NCBI GenBank assembly: GCA_045106735.1 | Contig: JBGCEZ010000023.1 | Location: forward strand, 76,656-140,655 | Reading direction: 5' to 3' | Source of the DNA: JBGCEZ01 sp045106735 | GTDB taxonomy: Bacteria; Planctomycetota; Phycisphaerae; Phycisphaerales; SM1A02 | DNA: 64,000 nucleotides | Shown here: in pieces, positions 8,659 through 18,181 of the stretch | How positions within the stretch are numbered: position 1 is the first letter of the stretch | How the letters are laid out: each line of letters opens with the position of its first letter | Made by a program: the position numbers and the translations under genes | Notes under the pieces: model-generated | Database searches by the model: none | What the model was told of the DNA's origin: nothing | What the model saw: the letters and a program-made list of their open reading frames with translations, nothing else

Positions 8659-9650
8659 CCGAAGGCTCCGGTGCGGGTCTCGGTGGCGGTGGCGGTTGTG
8701 GCCGGGGCGGCCGCTGAGCCGGCGTGCCCCGCCGCGTCGGCCGTCGGCGTGGACGCCGGCACTGGCGCGGGAGCGGCCGCCGGCGACGGGCCGCCATTGC
8801 GGAGGGCCGCCGGCACCGTGCTGATGACCGGGACGGCTTCCGCGCCGGCCATGGGCACCGCACCGGCGATCGTCGACTCGACCACCGGTTGGACGACGGC
8901 ATCGAGTTCGAGCACGAGCCGTTGGACCCGGGCCGACAACCAGTGGTACGCGAGCAGCGCGGGGATCGCGACCATCAGACCGCCGGCGGTGGTGATCATC
9001 GCTTCGTAGATGCCTTCGGCCAGCAGTTCCGTTCGGCCGAGGGCATCTCCGGCCGACGCCACGGTGCGAAACGCATCGATCATGCCAAGGATCGTGCCGA
9101 GCAGGCCCATGAGCGGGGCGACGGCGGCGATCACCGACAGCACGCGGAGCCGGCGACGCAGGACACTCGCCTCGCGGGCCCCCGCTTCGACCGCCGCCCG
9201 TTCAACGATGTCGCCCGGACTCCCGGCCCGCCGCAAGCCGGCGTTCAGCACGCGGGCCGCGGGATTGGATTGGTCTCGGCACCACGCCGCGATGCCATGG
9301 GCTGCGGCCGGAGCAATGCGGGTGGCCATGCCGGAGCCGTCGTCGCCAGTGGCGCCGCCAGGAATCCGCGCGGCGAGTTCGCGCTGGAAGTTCGCCGGCA
9401 CGACACGGCCGCGTCGCAAGGTGATGAGTCGCTCGACGATGATGGCCAGCGCGACGAGCGACGCAATGGCGATGGGCACCATCATCACGCCGCCCTTGGT
9501 GGCCAGGTCGAAGACCGAGGGCAGGCCGGGGGCGTCGGCCACGACGGCCGGTGAAGCGGCAGTGGCGGCGGCAGGCGCGGCGGCGGCCAGGTGGGCCGTC
9601 CCCGCGGCAAGCAGCGCGGCGGCGAGTCGAATCGTGAGCGGTCGGGTCAT
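8655..9650 (-). CDS. MotA/TolQ/ExbB family proton-channel protein
   Basis: A 331-residue protein with an N-terminal signal-like segment (1-25), a membrane helix at about 52-74, and two further helices at about 170-192 and 213-236. These carry the family hallmarks APLMGLLGTILGMI and TTAGGLMVAIPALL. It forms the ring around ExbD in the proton-driven stator. The ATG at 9650 was chosen because GGAAGGA lies about 7 bases upstream; a longer reading frame to 9950 would run into the TPR gene. The C-terminal 60 residues are Ala/Pro-rich and unusual. The stop overlaps the ExbD start. The 130 bases upstream contain an imperfect 12-bp repeat (GGGATGGGCGAC) between this gene and the TPR gene. Confidence 0.93.
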   Translation of the reverse strand: MTRPLTIRLAAALLAAGTAHLAAAAPAAATAASPAVVADAPGLPSVFDLATKGGVMMVPIAIASLVALAIIVERLITLRRGRVVPANFQRELAARIPGGATGDDGSGMATRIAPAAAHGIAAWCRDQSNPAARVLNAGLRRAGSPGDIVERAAVEAGAREASVLRRRLRVLSVIAAVAPLMGLLGTILGMIDAFRTVASAGDALGRTELLAEGIYEAMITTAGGLMVAIPALLAYHWLSARVQRLVLELDAVVQPVVESTIAGAVPMAGAEAVPVISTVPAALRNGGPSPAAAPAPVPASTPTADAAGHAGSAAAPATTATATETRTGAFG

Positions 9651-9780
9651 ACGGAGTGTCCTTCCGTGGAGCGGGCGGTCGAGCCGTCGCCGCAGCGGGC
9701 GAAGGGATGCGCGGCGGGATGTGGAACGGGATGGGCGACGGGATGGGCGACGAAAGACGCGACGGAACGTGAAGATGCGG

Positions 9781-12700
9781 TCACGGTGCGGCACTGGCTT
9801 CGAGGCGGCGGGCGGCGCGGGTCGCCCACGCGCTGCCGGGATGTTCGGCCACGATGCGGGCGAGCATCTCGCGAGCTTCGCCGGCGCGGTCGAGGCGTTC
9901 GAGGCAACTCGCCGCTTCGTGCAAAGCCGCCGCGGTCCATTCGGGGGCATCGAACAAGATGTCGACTTTCAGCAGTTCGCGAAGGGCGTCTTCGTGCCGG
10001 CCGAGGACGAACAAGCATTCGCCGTACTGAAACTGCGCGCGGGCCGCGGTCGGTCCATCGTGCCGGGCGGCAACTTCGGCGTACGCTTCCATCGCCGCAT
10101 CGGTCCGGCCCTGGGCCTCGAGCGCCCGCCCGAGGCCGAACGTGGCCGCGTACCAACGCGCGTCGTCGGGATGCCGCTCCAGGTACGTGCGGTAGTGACG
10201 CTCGGCCACGGCCCAACGGCCCTGGGCCGCCCGAGCTTCGGCCAACCGGAGGCGGGCGGCGGCGGCCCGGTCCGCATCCCCCCCGTCGCCAGCCAGCGAC
10301 TCGAAGTGGACGGCGGCCGCATCGGGTTCGCCGGCGGCCAGGCGCGACTCGCCGGCCAGGGCCAGAACCGCCCGACGGAACGCCGGGTCGCCGCCGGCGG
10401 CCAGCACGCGTTCGGCGGCCGCGGCTGCGTCGGCGTGGCGTTCCAGTCGTCGGAAGGCCACGGCCCGGCGCCAGTCGGCGGCGGTGCGCCACGCGGCGTC
10501 GGCATGGTGCGGCCGGACGACGGGATCGGTGTCGTCGGCCGCGGGCATGAATCCTTCCAGGACGGCCAAGGCCTGATCGGCGGCGCCCGATTCCAGGCGC
10601 AGGTCAGCCAACTCGATGGCGGCATACGGGGCCTGCCGACTCGCCGCATCCTGGCGGATGAGCACCTCGGCTTCGGTCATCGCCGCCCGCGGGTTGCCGG
10701 CGGCACGCAATCGCCGGACGCGCTCGTAGCGAAGCGCGGCCCGCAAGTCGGCGGGCAACTCGGACGCGGCCAAGGCCCGTTCGACGGATCCCAGGACCGC
10801 GGCCTCGCGGGCCGTGGGTGCGGCGCCGGCGGCGACGGTGGCCGCGGCACCGGCCGCCTGGCAGCGGGCCAAGGCGGCGCGGGCGAGTGATTCTCCGGCG
10901 TCGGCCGCGTCATCGGTCGCACTGGCGATCGACTCGAAGAGCTCGGCGGCGGCGATGAGTTCACCGGCGCGAAGCAGGCTGCCGGCCTGGCGCCGGCGGG
11001 CGTCGATCGACGCGCTCGCGCCAAGGGCGACGCCTTCGAGCGCGGCGTACGCGCTGGCCGCATCGCCGTGCCGTTCGTCGGCCTCGGCCAAGGAGGCGAG
11101 CCGGGTGATGGCCGCGCGGCGGATGTTGGCCGCATCGACGCCATCGGCGGCGGCGGACGCGGCGAGCGCCCCGGCCAGGTCGGGCGCGTCGCCGGACGCC
11201 GCGCCGCCGAGGGCAGCCAGACAGGCCCGCAAGGCCGCGTCGGCATCGCGGGACCGGTCAAGGTCGATGAAGGCCATGCCGCGCTCGAGCTGGGCCCAGG
11301 CGACAACGTCGACGGGGGCGTCCTCGGCGTCCAGCAGCGCATCGGCGGCGGCGATGGAGGCAACCGGGTCTCCGGCGTTGCGGGCTGCGCGAGCGGTACG
11401 CAGCCGGGCCGATCGCCGGGCCGCGGGATCGTCGATCCCCCGTTCGGTGGCGATGGCCAGCGCGTCGGCCGCGGCCGGCCAATCTTCCGCTCGGTAGGCG
11501 ATGTCGCCCAGGGCGCGGTACACGGCGGCCGCCGCATCGGGTCCGGTCGCCGCTTCCAGAGCCGGGCGGGCGTCGGCATCGCGTCCGGCGGCGTGCAGCA
11601 CCAAGCCGAGGCGAGCGCGGGCCGAGGCGATGGACTGTTCGTCGGCATCGGCCGCACGTTCGGCCCGCTCGATGTAGCCGGCCCAGGCGCTGGCCGCCGC
11701 GTCAAGATCGCCAGTGGATTCGTGCACCATCGCGCGGATGCGCTGCACGTCGGCGGACAAGGGATGGTCGGGGGCGGCCGCATCGAAGGCATCGCAGGCG
11801 GCGATCGCATCCCCGGATCGGCCCAGGGCCATCGATGCTTCGGCCAGCAATCGGGCGGCGTCGGCGGCGCGCGGGCCATTGGGTTCGGCGGCGAGCACGG
11901 CGGACGCGGCGTCGGCGGTCCCGGCATCGTCGCCGGCGGCCGAGCGGGCCACGGTCAGATCCCAGCGCACGATGCTGGCCATGGATTCGGGCGGGCCGTC
12001 TTCGAGCACCGCGGCCAGGACGTCGGCCGCTTCACTGGGCTGATCGCGTTCGAGCAGCGAACGACCGAGGATCCAGCCGAGCCGGCCGCCATCGTCGCCG
12101 TGGCGTTCGATGCCGCGGAGGGCGGACGCCCCCGCCGCCGCCGCGTCGCGGGCGGCGAGCTGGGCCCGGCCGAGCAGGCCGTACGCGCGGCGCCCGGCGG
12201 CGGGTTCTCGCGTCGATTCGGCCGCGGCGGCCAGCGCGGCCACCGCGTCGGCCGGACGGCCAGCGTCAAGATCAATCGTGCCGAGGGCGACGGCGGCGGC
12301 GCGAATCTGGGTCGCGGCGGCCGAGCGGGCGGCGTCGTCGGACCATTGCTCGAAGGCCGCATTGAACGCCGCGCGAGCCGGGGCGCTGGCCAAGCGTTCG
12401 GCGTCGCGGCGGGCGGCGGCGATGTTGCCGGTCCGCTGGTGACTGCCGCGCCGCAGTCCACTGGCCGCGCGGAGGATTGCTCCGTCGGCGCCCTCGACCA
12501 AGAACGCGGCGTCGGGCGCGCCATTCAGTACGCGGTCCAGGCGGGCGATCGCCTGGCGATCGTCGCGCTGCCGCACCGCGGCCACGGCGGCCAAGTAGCC
12601 GGCCCGGCGGGCGGCGGGGAGCGGAGGATCAAGGGCCAAGAACGCGTCGACCGCGCCCGCGAGGTCGACGGCCAATCCCGCGATGGCTTCCGTGGACAGT

Positions 12701-13404
12701 GCATCCGCCGCGGGCGTCCGGCTGGCCGCGTCGTAGACACTCCAGGTCGACTCGACGATTGCCCGTCGAACGCCGAAGGCCAGCGGCCCATCGGCGGCCG
12801 GCGCGATGCGGCGCAAGGCCGAGAGCGCTCCGGCCGCGTCGCCCAATTGACGCCGAGATTCGCCGAGCAGCAGCAGCGACTCGGCGCGATGCGGATGCGT
12901 CGCCGGCCAGTCTTCGGCCGGAGCGAGCGTGGCCACCACCGCACGAGGTCGGCCAAGGCGAGAGTGACACAGGCCGAGCCCATACCGGGCGATGGCCATG
13001 GCCTGGCTCGACTCCGGCAGCGCCGCAATCGCCGATTCGTATTCGCTGACGGCCAGCGCGGCCTCGCCTCGGGCGAGCAGGCCGTTGCCCGCGTCCAGTC
13101 GGCGGCGGACCGCTTCGTCGATCGGTTCTTCGTCGGCGGCGGGCACCGATTGGCCGATGGCCGCGGGCACGGTGGCGGCCAGGGCCGTCGTCAGCCCGAG
13201 CGATCCCGGCGTCGCCAGTGAGCTGGTCAAGGTCGCGGCGGGCGCGGCGAGCACCCCGCCGCACCACGGGCTCAGCACCGTCCCGATGATCAGCGGATGC
13301 ATCCACCGGCCAAGGCGGGATCCGCCGGCCAGGCGAAACGCGCTCGGATCAACCGAGTCGGACGGAGCAGACGAAGACGACGACGACGGCGGGGAGCGAT
13401 GCAT
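9781..13404 (-). CDS. Large tetratricopeptide-repeat protein of the ExbB/ExbD operon
   Basis: A 1207-residue protein made mostly of degenerate TPR-type helix pairs, very rich in Ala, Asp and Arg. A hydrophobic segment near residues 35-55 (after a Ser-rich start) and an Ala-rich stretch suggest export or membrane anchoring, so the repeats probably lie in the periplasm. The last 250 residues hold the best TPRs (YRTYLERHPDDARWYAATFG and following) and resemble TolA-binding YbgF/CpoB-like repeats. TPR proteins commonly accompany ExbB/ExbD clusters in planctomycetes and Bacteroidetes. It is the first gene of the block, 130 bases before the ExbB gene. The exact start is uncertain; a GGAG lies about 10 bases before the chosen ATG. 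Confidence 0.8.
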   Translation of the reverse strand: MHRSPPSSSSSSAPSDSVDPSAFRLAGGSRLGRWMHPLIIGTVLSPWCGGVLAAPAATLTSSLATPGSLGLTTALAATVPAAIGQSVPAADEEPIDEAVRRRLDAGNGLLARGEAALAVSEYESAIAALPESSQAMAIARYGLGLCHSRLGRPRAVVATLAPAEDWPATHPHRAESLLLLGESRRQLGDAAGALSALRRIAPAADGPLAFGVRRAIVESTWSVYDAASRTPAADALSTEAIAGLAVDLAGAVDAFLALDPPLPAARRAGYLAAVAAVRQRDDRQAIARLDRVLNGAPDAAFLVEGADGAILRAASGLRRGSHQRTGNIAAARRDAERLASAPARAAFNAAFEQWSDDAARSAAATQIRAAAVALGTIDLDAGRPADAVAALAAAAESTREPAAGRRAYGLLGRAQLAARDAAAAGASALRGIERHGDDGGRLGWILGRSLLERDQPSEAADVLAAVLEDGPPESMASIVRWDLTVARSAAGDDAGTADAASAVLAAEPNGPRAADAARLLAEASMALGRSGDAIAACDAFDAAAPDHPLSADVQRIRAMVHESTGDLDAAASAWAGYIERAERAADADEQSIASARARLGLVLHAAGRDADARPALEAATGPDAAAAVYRALGDIAYRAEDWPAAADALAIATERGIDDPAARRSARLRTARAARNAGDPVASIAAADALLDAEDAPVDVVAWAQLERGMAFIDLDRSRDADAALRACLAALGGAASGDAPDLAGALAASAAADGVDAANIRRAAITRLASLAEADERHGDAASAYAALEGVALGASASIDARRRQAGSLLRAGELIAAAELFESIASATDDAADAGESLARAALARCQAAGAAATVAAGAAPTAREAAVLGSVERALAASELPADLRAALRYERVRRLRAAGNPRAAMTEAEVLIRQDAASRQAPYAAIELADLRLESGAADQALAVLEGFMPAADDTDPVVRPHHADAAWRTAADWRRAVAFRRLERHADAAAAAERVLAAGGDPAFRRAVLALAGESRLAAGEPDAAAVHFESLAGDGGDADRAAAARLRLAEARAAQGRWAVAERHYRTYLERHPDDARWYAATFGLGRALEAQGRTDAAMEAYAEVAARHDGPTAARAQFQYGECLFVLGRHEDALRELLKVDILFDAPEWTAAALHEAASCLERLDRAGEAREMLARIVAEHPGSAWATRAARRLEASAAP

Positions 13405-13815
13405 CGAGGGGGACTCCGGGATGCAGGCGAACGGAGCGCCGGCCCCAGGGGCAGCCGACGCGGAAACTCATGGGACGATCGGTGGTCGTCGGGACGCTGG
13501 CCGTGAAGGCCAACGTTCAAACGCCGGAAGCCGATGCCCCGGACCGAGATGCGCCGGACCAGCGTTTCCGCCAGAATCGGCAGCGAGGGTTCGCACTTTG
13601 TGCGGCGGCGGGCCGTGGGGCGATCAACGGAGGCCCCGCACGCGGCCCCTGACTCCCCCACGCCCCGCCCGGAGGAGCCGGAGGCACCGACCCAGGGGGC
13701 CAGCACCTCCGGCGCGTGGGGGGTCCGTTCGTCCGCCGCGTCCCGGGGCCGGTGGCCCCGCGCCTTCCGACCCTCGGATCGCCGAGACGTCGGTCGGATG
13801 CAGCGGTTCAGCCGA
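13405..13815. other. Gene-free stretch between the M56 and TPR genes
   Basis: No credible coding signal. It holds two inverted repeats useful as 3' structures for the M56 gene, read on the minus strand: CGGGGCC/GGCCCCG at 13744-13760 with a 3-base loop, 56 bases after the stop, and CCGGAGG/CCTCCGG at 13678-13712. Neither has a T-tract. The promoter of the TPR-ExbB-ExbD block should lie at the low-coordinate end, but I see no clear sigma-70 pair. Confidence 0.5.
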
Positions 13816-16800
13816 TCAACGGCCGCCGGTGGCCACTCCAGCGAGTTCGGCCTCCAGATCGCGACGCTGCGTGTCAACCAGTTCACGTCGCATGGCCAAC
13901 TCTTCCATCACCGCCTCAAGCTCGGCGATCGATTGGACGTGGACATCGAGGTCCGAGCTGGCCCGGCTCTGTTCGCGACCGAGGTCACGATCCCGTCGCC
14001 GCAGATCGCGATGTTGATTCGAAAGTGCCCGCACCGCCGAGCGCTGGGCCTTGATGTCCTTCATCAACTGGCGGCGAAGTTCGACGTCCTCGGTTTCGTC
14101 GGCCTGCTCTTCGAGCGACTCGACGATCCGTTCCAAATCGCTCTTCTCGTACTCGACTTCTGCGAGGGCCGACCGGGTCGTGGCCGTGGCATCCTCGAGG
14201 TCACTGACCGATGCCTCCATCGCGTTCAGCTTGGACCGGTACTTCTTGAGTTCCGCCTGCATCGACAACGACTTGGCGGCGAGCGCGTCGGATTCGGCCG
14301 TCAACTGCGTCTGCATCGCGGCCAATTCCGCCACGCGCGTCCGCTGGGCGTTCCGGCCACTTCCCATCTGCGCGGCTGCCGCTTCGATCGCAGCCGCGGC
14401 TTCGGCGTTCTGTCCGGCCCGACGATCGGCCGCCCGGCGCAGGGCCGCCGCTTCCGCCGCCGCTCCATTCCGCGTGGCCACGGGAACCGCGTCGCGCGAT
14501 TCCAGCATGTCGACCATGGCCTTGAATACCATTTGCTGCAGCGGCGTGCCCTGCACTTCGATGCCGCCGCGGACGCGGGAGACCCAAATCGGCACGTCGT
14601 CGCGGGCCATGAGTTCCCACATCGCCTCGCGATTCGAATCGCTCATCGGGTAGACGACTTCGATCGTCTCGTCCGACGCGATCATCGTGCCGAACGCTTC
14701 GATGACCGCTCCTTGCATGACATCGCCACGGGCTTCGATCGCATTGCCGCGGCGGGCGACACCGCTCAGCGACGGGCCCTGCTTGAGCAACTGCCAGTAC
14801 GCCTCGTGTCGACCTTCGGGAAGCGCGACGCGGCCGGTGAGGCGCGAGTCGTCGCCGGATCCGCCGACGCCGCCCATGGAAACGGCGGCGTGGCCACGGG
14901 CAGCGTGAGCTGCATGCCCCGGAGGCACGGCGATCGACGCCTGGCCACCATCCATCCGCTGCATGATCGCTTCGAGCATGGACTCGATGCGTTCCATGCG
15001 CGACTCAAGTCCGTCCAAGCGTGCGTCACCGCCCACACGCGGCGACGGTGGATTGACCGCGCCGCGGATGACAGGTCCCGCTCCGGGGGCAGCGGGCGCC
15101 GCGAACGGGGAGATCGGACGCACCGCGGGGACGGCAGGCATGCCGGGCATGGCCGGCACGGCCGCGACCGAAGGCACCGCGGGCGCGGCCACTTCACATG
15201 TCGCTTCGCAGGCGGCATCGGCCGCGCTCTCGCACGCCGACTTCGCGGCGGACGCTGCCGCGCACGCATCGCATGCTGCACAAGTGGTGGTGCTGCTGCT
15301 GCTGGCCACGCCAATCAAGGCCGGCGCCGGAGCGGCCAGCCCGACGTGACCGCCAGGCATGGTCAGCGCGGGCGGTGCGATCAGCTCCGCGGGCGAGGCA
15401 ATGATGATCCGGGTGGGCGCCGGCGTGGCGATTCCTCGGACTGCAAATGGCGCCGGCGGCGCACTCGGAGCGGGAATGGAATTGGCCACCGGAGCCGCAG
15501 CATTGGCTGGGGCATCGGGTGGGCAGGCGAGCGTGGGGCTCACCAACCAGCTTCCGGCGGCAAGACCGGTGGCGAGCAGTGCGCCTCCGATCGTGGGCAT
15601 GGGGCGAACAGAACGCGACATCACCATCTTGAGTCTCCTTGCGAATCGCCGGGTTCGTTGGGTGGTCAGGGAAAGGGCCGGGCTCGCGGGCGACGCTCCA
15701 GCGTGCGCACGGGCACGGAGAAGCGCGGTGGCGTACGCGCGGCGTTGTTCGGGCATGAGCGTGGTGACCCACGCGTCGCAACTGAGATCGGCGTCTTCGT
15801 CGAGTCGGGCCCTCAGCCACCAGACGACGGGATGCCACCAGTACAAACAGCCGGCCACGAGCGAGAGCCACAGGGCCACATGGTCGCCGCGTCGCAAGTG
15901 AGCCAATTCGTGGGCGACGACCGCGCGGCGGCCGGCGGCATCGAGTTCCGACCAGAGCGTGGCCGGCAGGATCAGCGACGGCGATCGGCCGGCACACCAG
16001 AGCAGTGGACTGACCGCGGCCTCCGTGAGCCGGACCTCGGGCACCTTTCGCAACTCAAAGTCGGATGCGACGCTGAGCACCAAGCCGCGGGTGGCCCCGT
16101 CGGCCGGAACCGCACGGCGCACGACCCGCGAAAACCGCCAGGTTCGGACCAGCGCGAGCGAGAGGGTAAAAAGGAAGCCGGCGGCCCAGATGGACGCGGG
16201 CATCATCGGCAGCCGGACGATCGCGTCACGGACATCCCGGACCGCGACCAGCCACGGGCCGAGCCGGCTCGCGTTCGCCGCCGGTTCAGTCGATGCCGAT
16301 TCAGGAGTTGCCGATTCGCTCGATGCCAGCTCAGGCAATGCGCGCTCAGGCAATGCCAGCTCAGGCAATGCCAGTTCGCTCGACACCGGAGTGGCCGGGC
16401 TGCTCGGCCCACCGGCCGAGGTGCCGCCACCGTCGGCGACCACACTGGCCACGCCGTTGGCCAGAGTCTCGCGGCCCGCCGGCGTCGCGGACGCTTCGGG
16501 CGATGCGGCGTCCGCGACGGCCAGCGGTTCGGTTGAGTGCGGGCGTGGCGCGAGCCTCGGCTCGTCGGCCGATCCTCCGACCGGCGGGACCGCAACGACG
16601 CGGGCCCCACGCAAGGACGCGGCAGATTCAGTTCGTGCCGGATCCGCAGCCCGCGACGCATCGTCGGTCGCCACGCGTTCGGCCAAGCCCGGGCGGCCCG
16701 GTGCGGGAACGGCGCCCCGCGGTTCGGGACTGAGGCCAGGGCCGGAGCCGGGGCTGAAGCCAGAGCCGGAGCTGAGGCCGCGGCCGGAGCCGGGGCTGGG

Positions 16801-17589
16801 GCGTACCGTCGGCCGGGCGGCACCGGCCGGCCGCGATCGTGGCCGAAGGATCAGATCGTCGGCGGATGGCCCCGGGCGACGCTTCGGCTGGGCGGCATCA
16901 TCAGGAGTCGGAACGTCGGCGAGCGGGGCCGCGAACCCGGCACGGTCTGACGGCCGCCGCTTCGCCGACTCCGATGAAGTTTGTTCGCGGGCGACGTCGG
17001 CCCGCTGCAGTCGAGACGGTTCGGCGAACGTCGGGCCAGCTGGCGCGATCGGTTCCGCCGTGATCTTCGGGGCACGCGCGATGCGGTCGACGATGGCGGC
17101 GGACGTGCCGGCATCGAGTTCGGCCTCGAGTTCGGCCCCGAGTTCGGCCCCGAGTTCGGCCTCGAGTTCGGCATCGGCGAGGCTGTTGGCGTCGAAATCA
17201 ACGCGGGCGGCCGGGCGTTCGGTCCCCGTCGACTCGGCCGTGGACCCGGTGGCCGAGGCCATTCCCCGGCGCGGCTCAGGCACATCAAGGATGTTCGGGC
17301 CGCGATCGTCGGCCGCCGTTCGGCCCGGCGCGTCGGCTGCGCCCGGCGAGCGACCGACAGGCGTCGTGTCCACGTCGCCCATCGCCACCGCCCGCGACAT
17401 CAGGTCGGGCGTTGGCGCCGGCGGCAAGAACGGAAAGACGAGGGCCAGGATCAGCAACGCCGACCACATGACGTGGCGGGTCGCCGGCCGGCACGGAAGC
17501 GTGCGGCTGATGGCGAACGCGATCAGGCTGACGGGAAGAAGCAGCAGTGCAGCGCGAGACGCGCCAACGACGATCAGGTCGAGGGTCAT
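13816..17589 (-). CDS. Very large M56 (BlaR1-like) membrane metalloprotease
   Basis: A 1257-residue protein. Two membrane helices at the N-terminus are followed by about 350 residues of low-complexity linker with a short ELGAELEAEL-type repeat. A further helix precedes the M56 core: H560-E-L-A-H564, then WWHPVVWWLRARL, then a DLSCDAWV segment where BlaR1 proteins usually have ELACDA, so the third zinc ligand is Asp601 or a nearby Glu598. After another helix comes a Cys cluster (C770, 773, 776, 786, 794, 798), then a long coiled coil to the end. There is no penicillin-binding sensor domain, so a beta-lactam signal is unlikely. The start overlaps the blaI-like stop by ATGA. Known BlaR1 relatives release a BlaI repressor by proteolysis; this role is inferred here. 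Confidence 0.85.
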   Translation of the reverse strand: MTLDLIVVGASRAALLLLPVSLIAFAISRTLPCRPATRHVMWSALLILALVFPFLPPAPTPDLMSRAVAMGDVDTTPVGRSPGAADAPGRTAADDRGPNILDVPEPRRGMASATGSTAESTGTERPAARVDFDANSLADAELEAELGAELGAELEAELDAGTSAAIVDRIARAPKITAEPIAPAGPTFAEPSRLQRADVAREQTSSESAKRRPSDRAGFAAPLADVPTPDDAAQPKRRPGPSADDLILRPRSRPAGAARPTVRPSPGSGRGLSSGSGFSPGSGPGLSPEPRGAVPAPGRPGLAERVATDDASRAADPARTESAASLRGARVVAVPPVGGSADEPRLAPRPHSTEPLAVADAASPEASATPAGRETLANGVASVVADGGGTSAGGPSSPATPVSSELALPELALPERALPELASSESATPESASTEPAANASRLGPWLVAVRDVRDAIVRLPMMPASIWAAGFLFTLSLALVRTWRFSRVVRRAVPADGATRGLVLSVASDFELRKVPEVRLTEAAVSPLLWCAGRSPSLILPATLWSELDAAGRRAVVAHELAHLRRGDHVALWLSLVAGCLYWWHPVVWWLRARLDEDADLSCDAWVTTLMPEQRRAYATALLRARAHAGASPASPALSLTTQRTRRFARRLKMVMSRSVRPMPTIGGALLATGLAAGSWLVSPTLACPPDAPANAAAPVANSIPAPSAPPAPFAVRGIATPAPTRIIIASPAELIAPPALTMPGGHVGLAAPAPALIGVASSSSTTTCAACDACAAASAAKSACESAADAACEATCEVAAPAVPSVAAVPAMPGMPAVPAVRPISPFAAPAAPGAGPVIRGAVNPPSPRVGGDARLDGLESRMERIESMLEAIMQRMDGGQASIAVPPGHAAHAARGHAAVSMGGVGGSGDDSRLTGRVALPEGRHEAYWQLLKQGPSLSGVARRGNAIEARGDVMQGAVIEAFGTMIASDETIEVVYPMSDSNREAMWELMARDDVPIWVSRVRGGIEVQGTPLQQMVFKAMVDMLESRDAVPVATRNGAAAEAAALRRAADRRAGQNAEAAAAIEAAAAQMGSGRNAQRTRVAELAAMQTQLTAESDALAAKSLSMQAELKKYRSKLNAMEASVSDLEDATATTRSALAEVEYEKSDLERIVESLEEQADETEDVELRRQLMKDIKAQRSAVRALSNQHRDLRRRDRDLGREQSRASSDLDVHVQSIAELEAVMEELAMRRELVDTQRRDLEAELAGVATGGR

Positions 17590-18020
17590 CGCGCCCCCTT
17601 TCGCCGGCCACGGCTCGGGCGTCCGGTGACCGGGCGATCGTCGCGGTCCAGCCGGTCGATCAGGGCCTGCAGCTCGCCAATTTCTTCGGGCGTCAGTCGA
17701 TCCTCAGCCACGAGTCGGAGCACGAGCGGCGCCGCGGCGCCGTCGTACATCTCGTCGAGCAAGGTGCCGAGTCGCGAGCGCTCAACGCGATCCCGAGTGA
17801 TGGCCGGTTCCCAGAGCCGGGCCCCGCCTTCCTTGCGACTCCGCACGCACCGCTTCTGCTCCAGGCGTTCCAAGAACGTCATGACGGTGGTGTACGCCAG
17901 ATCCCGGCCCTGCTGGGCCAGACGGTTCATGACGTCACGAACCGAAATCGGCGAGGTATCCCAAAGCACCTTCAGTACTTCGAGCTCGGCCGGGGGCAGA
18001 TCGGGCGGCTTGGCGGGCAC
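17586..18020 (-). CDS. BlaI/MecI/CopY family transcriptional repressor
   Basis: A 144-residue winged-helix repressor: PAELEVLKVLWDTSPISVRDVMNRL is replaced here only in detail from the family consensus, and LAYTTVMTFLERLEQKR is the recognition helix region. The C-terminal half, with the dimerisation helices and the site normally cut after induction, is of normal length and ends in a basic tail. It is coupled by ATGA to the M56 protease gene. Two operator-like palindromes lie 56-103 bases upstream of its start, which indicates autoregulation of the pair. In families studied, such pairs control beta-lactamase, penicillin-binding proteins or copper genes; the target here is unknown. Confidence 0.95.
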   Translation of the reverse strand: MPAKPPDLPPAELEVLKVLWDTSPISVRDVMNRLAQQGRDLAYTTVMTFLERLEQKRCVRSRKEGGARLWEPAITRDRVERSRLGTLLDEMYDGAAAPLVLRLVAEDRLTPEEIGELQALIDRLDRDDRPVTGRPSRGRRKGAR

Positions 18021-18075
18021 TGGCGAATCTCCAAGATCGACGGCCGACGGCGTCCCGTCAGCGAATCGGCGCGAC

Positions 18076-18091
18076 TACTACAAGTGTCGTA
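18076..18091. promoter_or_regulatory. BlaI-type operator, proximal
   Basis: TACTACAAGTGTCGTA is a 7-2-7 inverted repeat with one mismatch, with the TACA/TGTA-like core of BlaI/MecI operators. It lies about 56 bases upstream of the repressor start and 32 bases, centre to centre, from a second site. The spacing is three helical turns, so two repressor dimers would bind one face of the DNA. Confidence 0.7.
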
Positions 18092-18107
18092 GTCGACGAG
18101 CCGATGC

Positions 18108-18123
18108 TACGACAGTTGTCGTA
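18108..18123. promoter_or_regulatory. BlaI-type operator, distal
   Basis: TACGACAGTTGTCGTA is a perfect 7-base inverted repeat around a GT centre. Together with the site at 18076-18091 it defines a half-site TACGACA. It probably overlaps the promoter of the repressor-protease operon, which itself lies in the short AT-richer gap after the S4-domain gene. Confidence 0.75.
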
Positions 18124-18181
18124 AACCGCAAGCTTGGATTTCGGGTGCAGACGACTTTTCCCGGAACTTCACGAAGAACGT

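Noticed and set aside
8655..9950. Longer start for the ExbB-like gene
   Set aside because: The extra 100 residues are Arg/Pro-rich, overlap the TPR gene, and lack the ribosome site seen at 9650.
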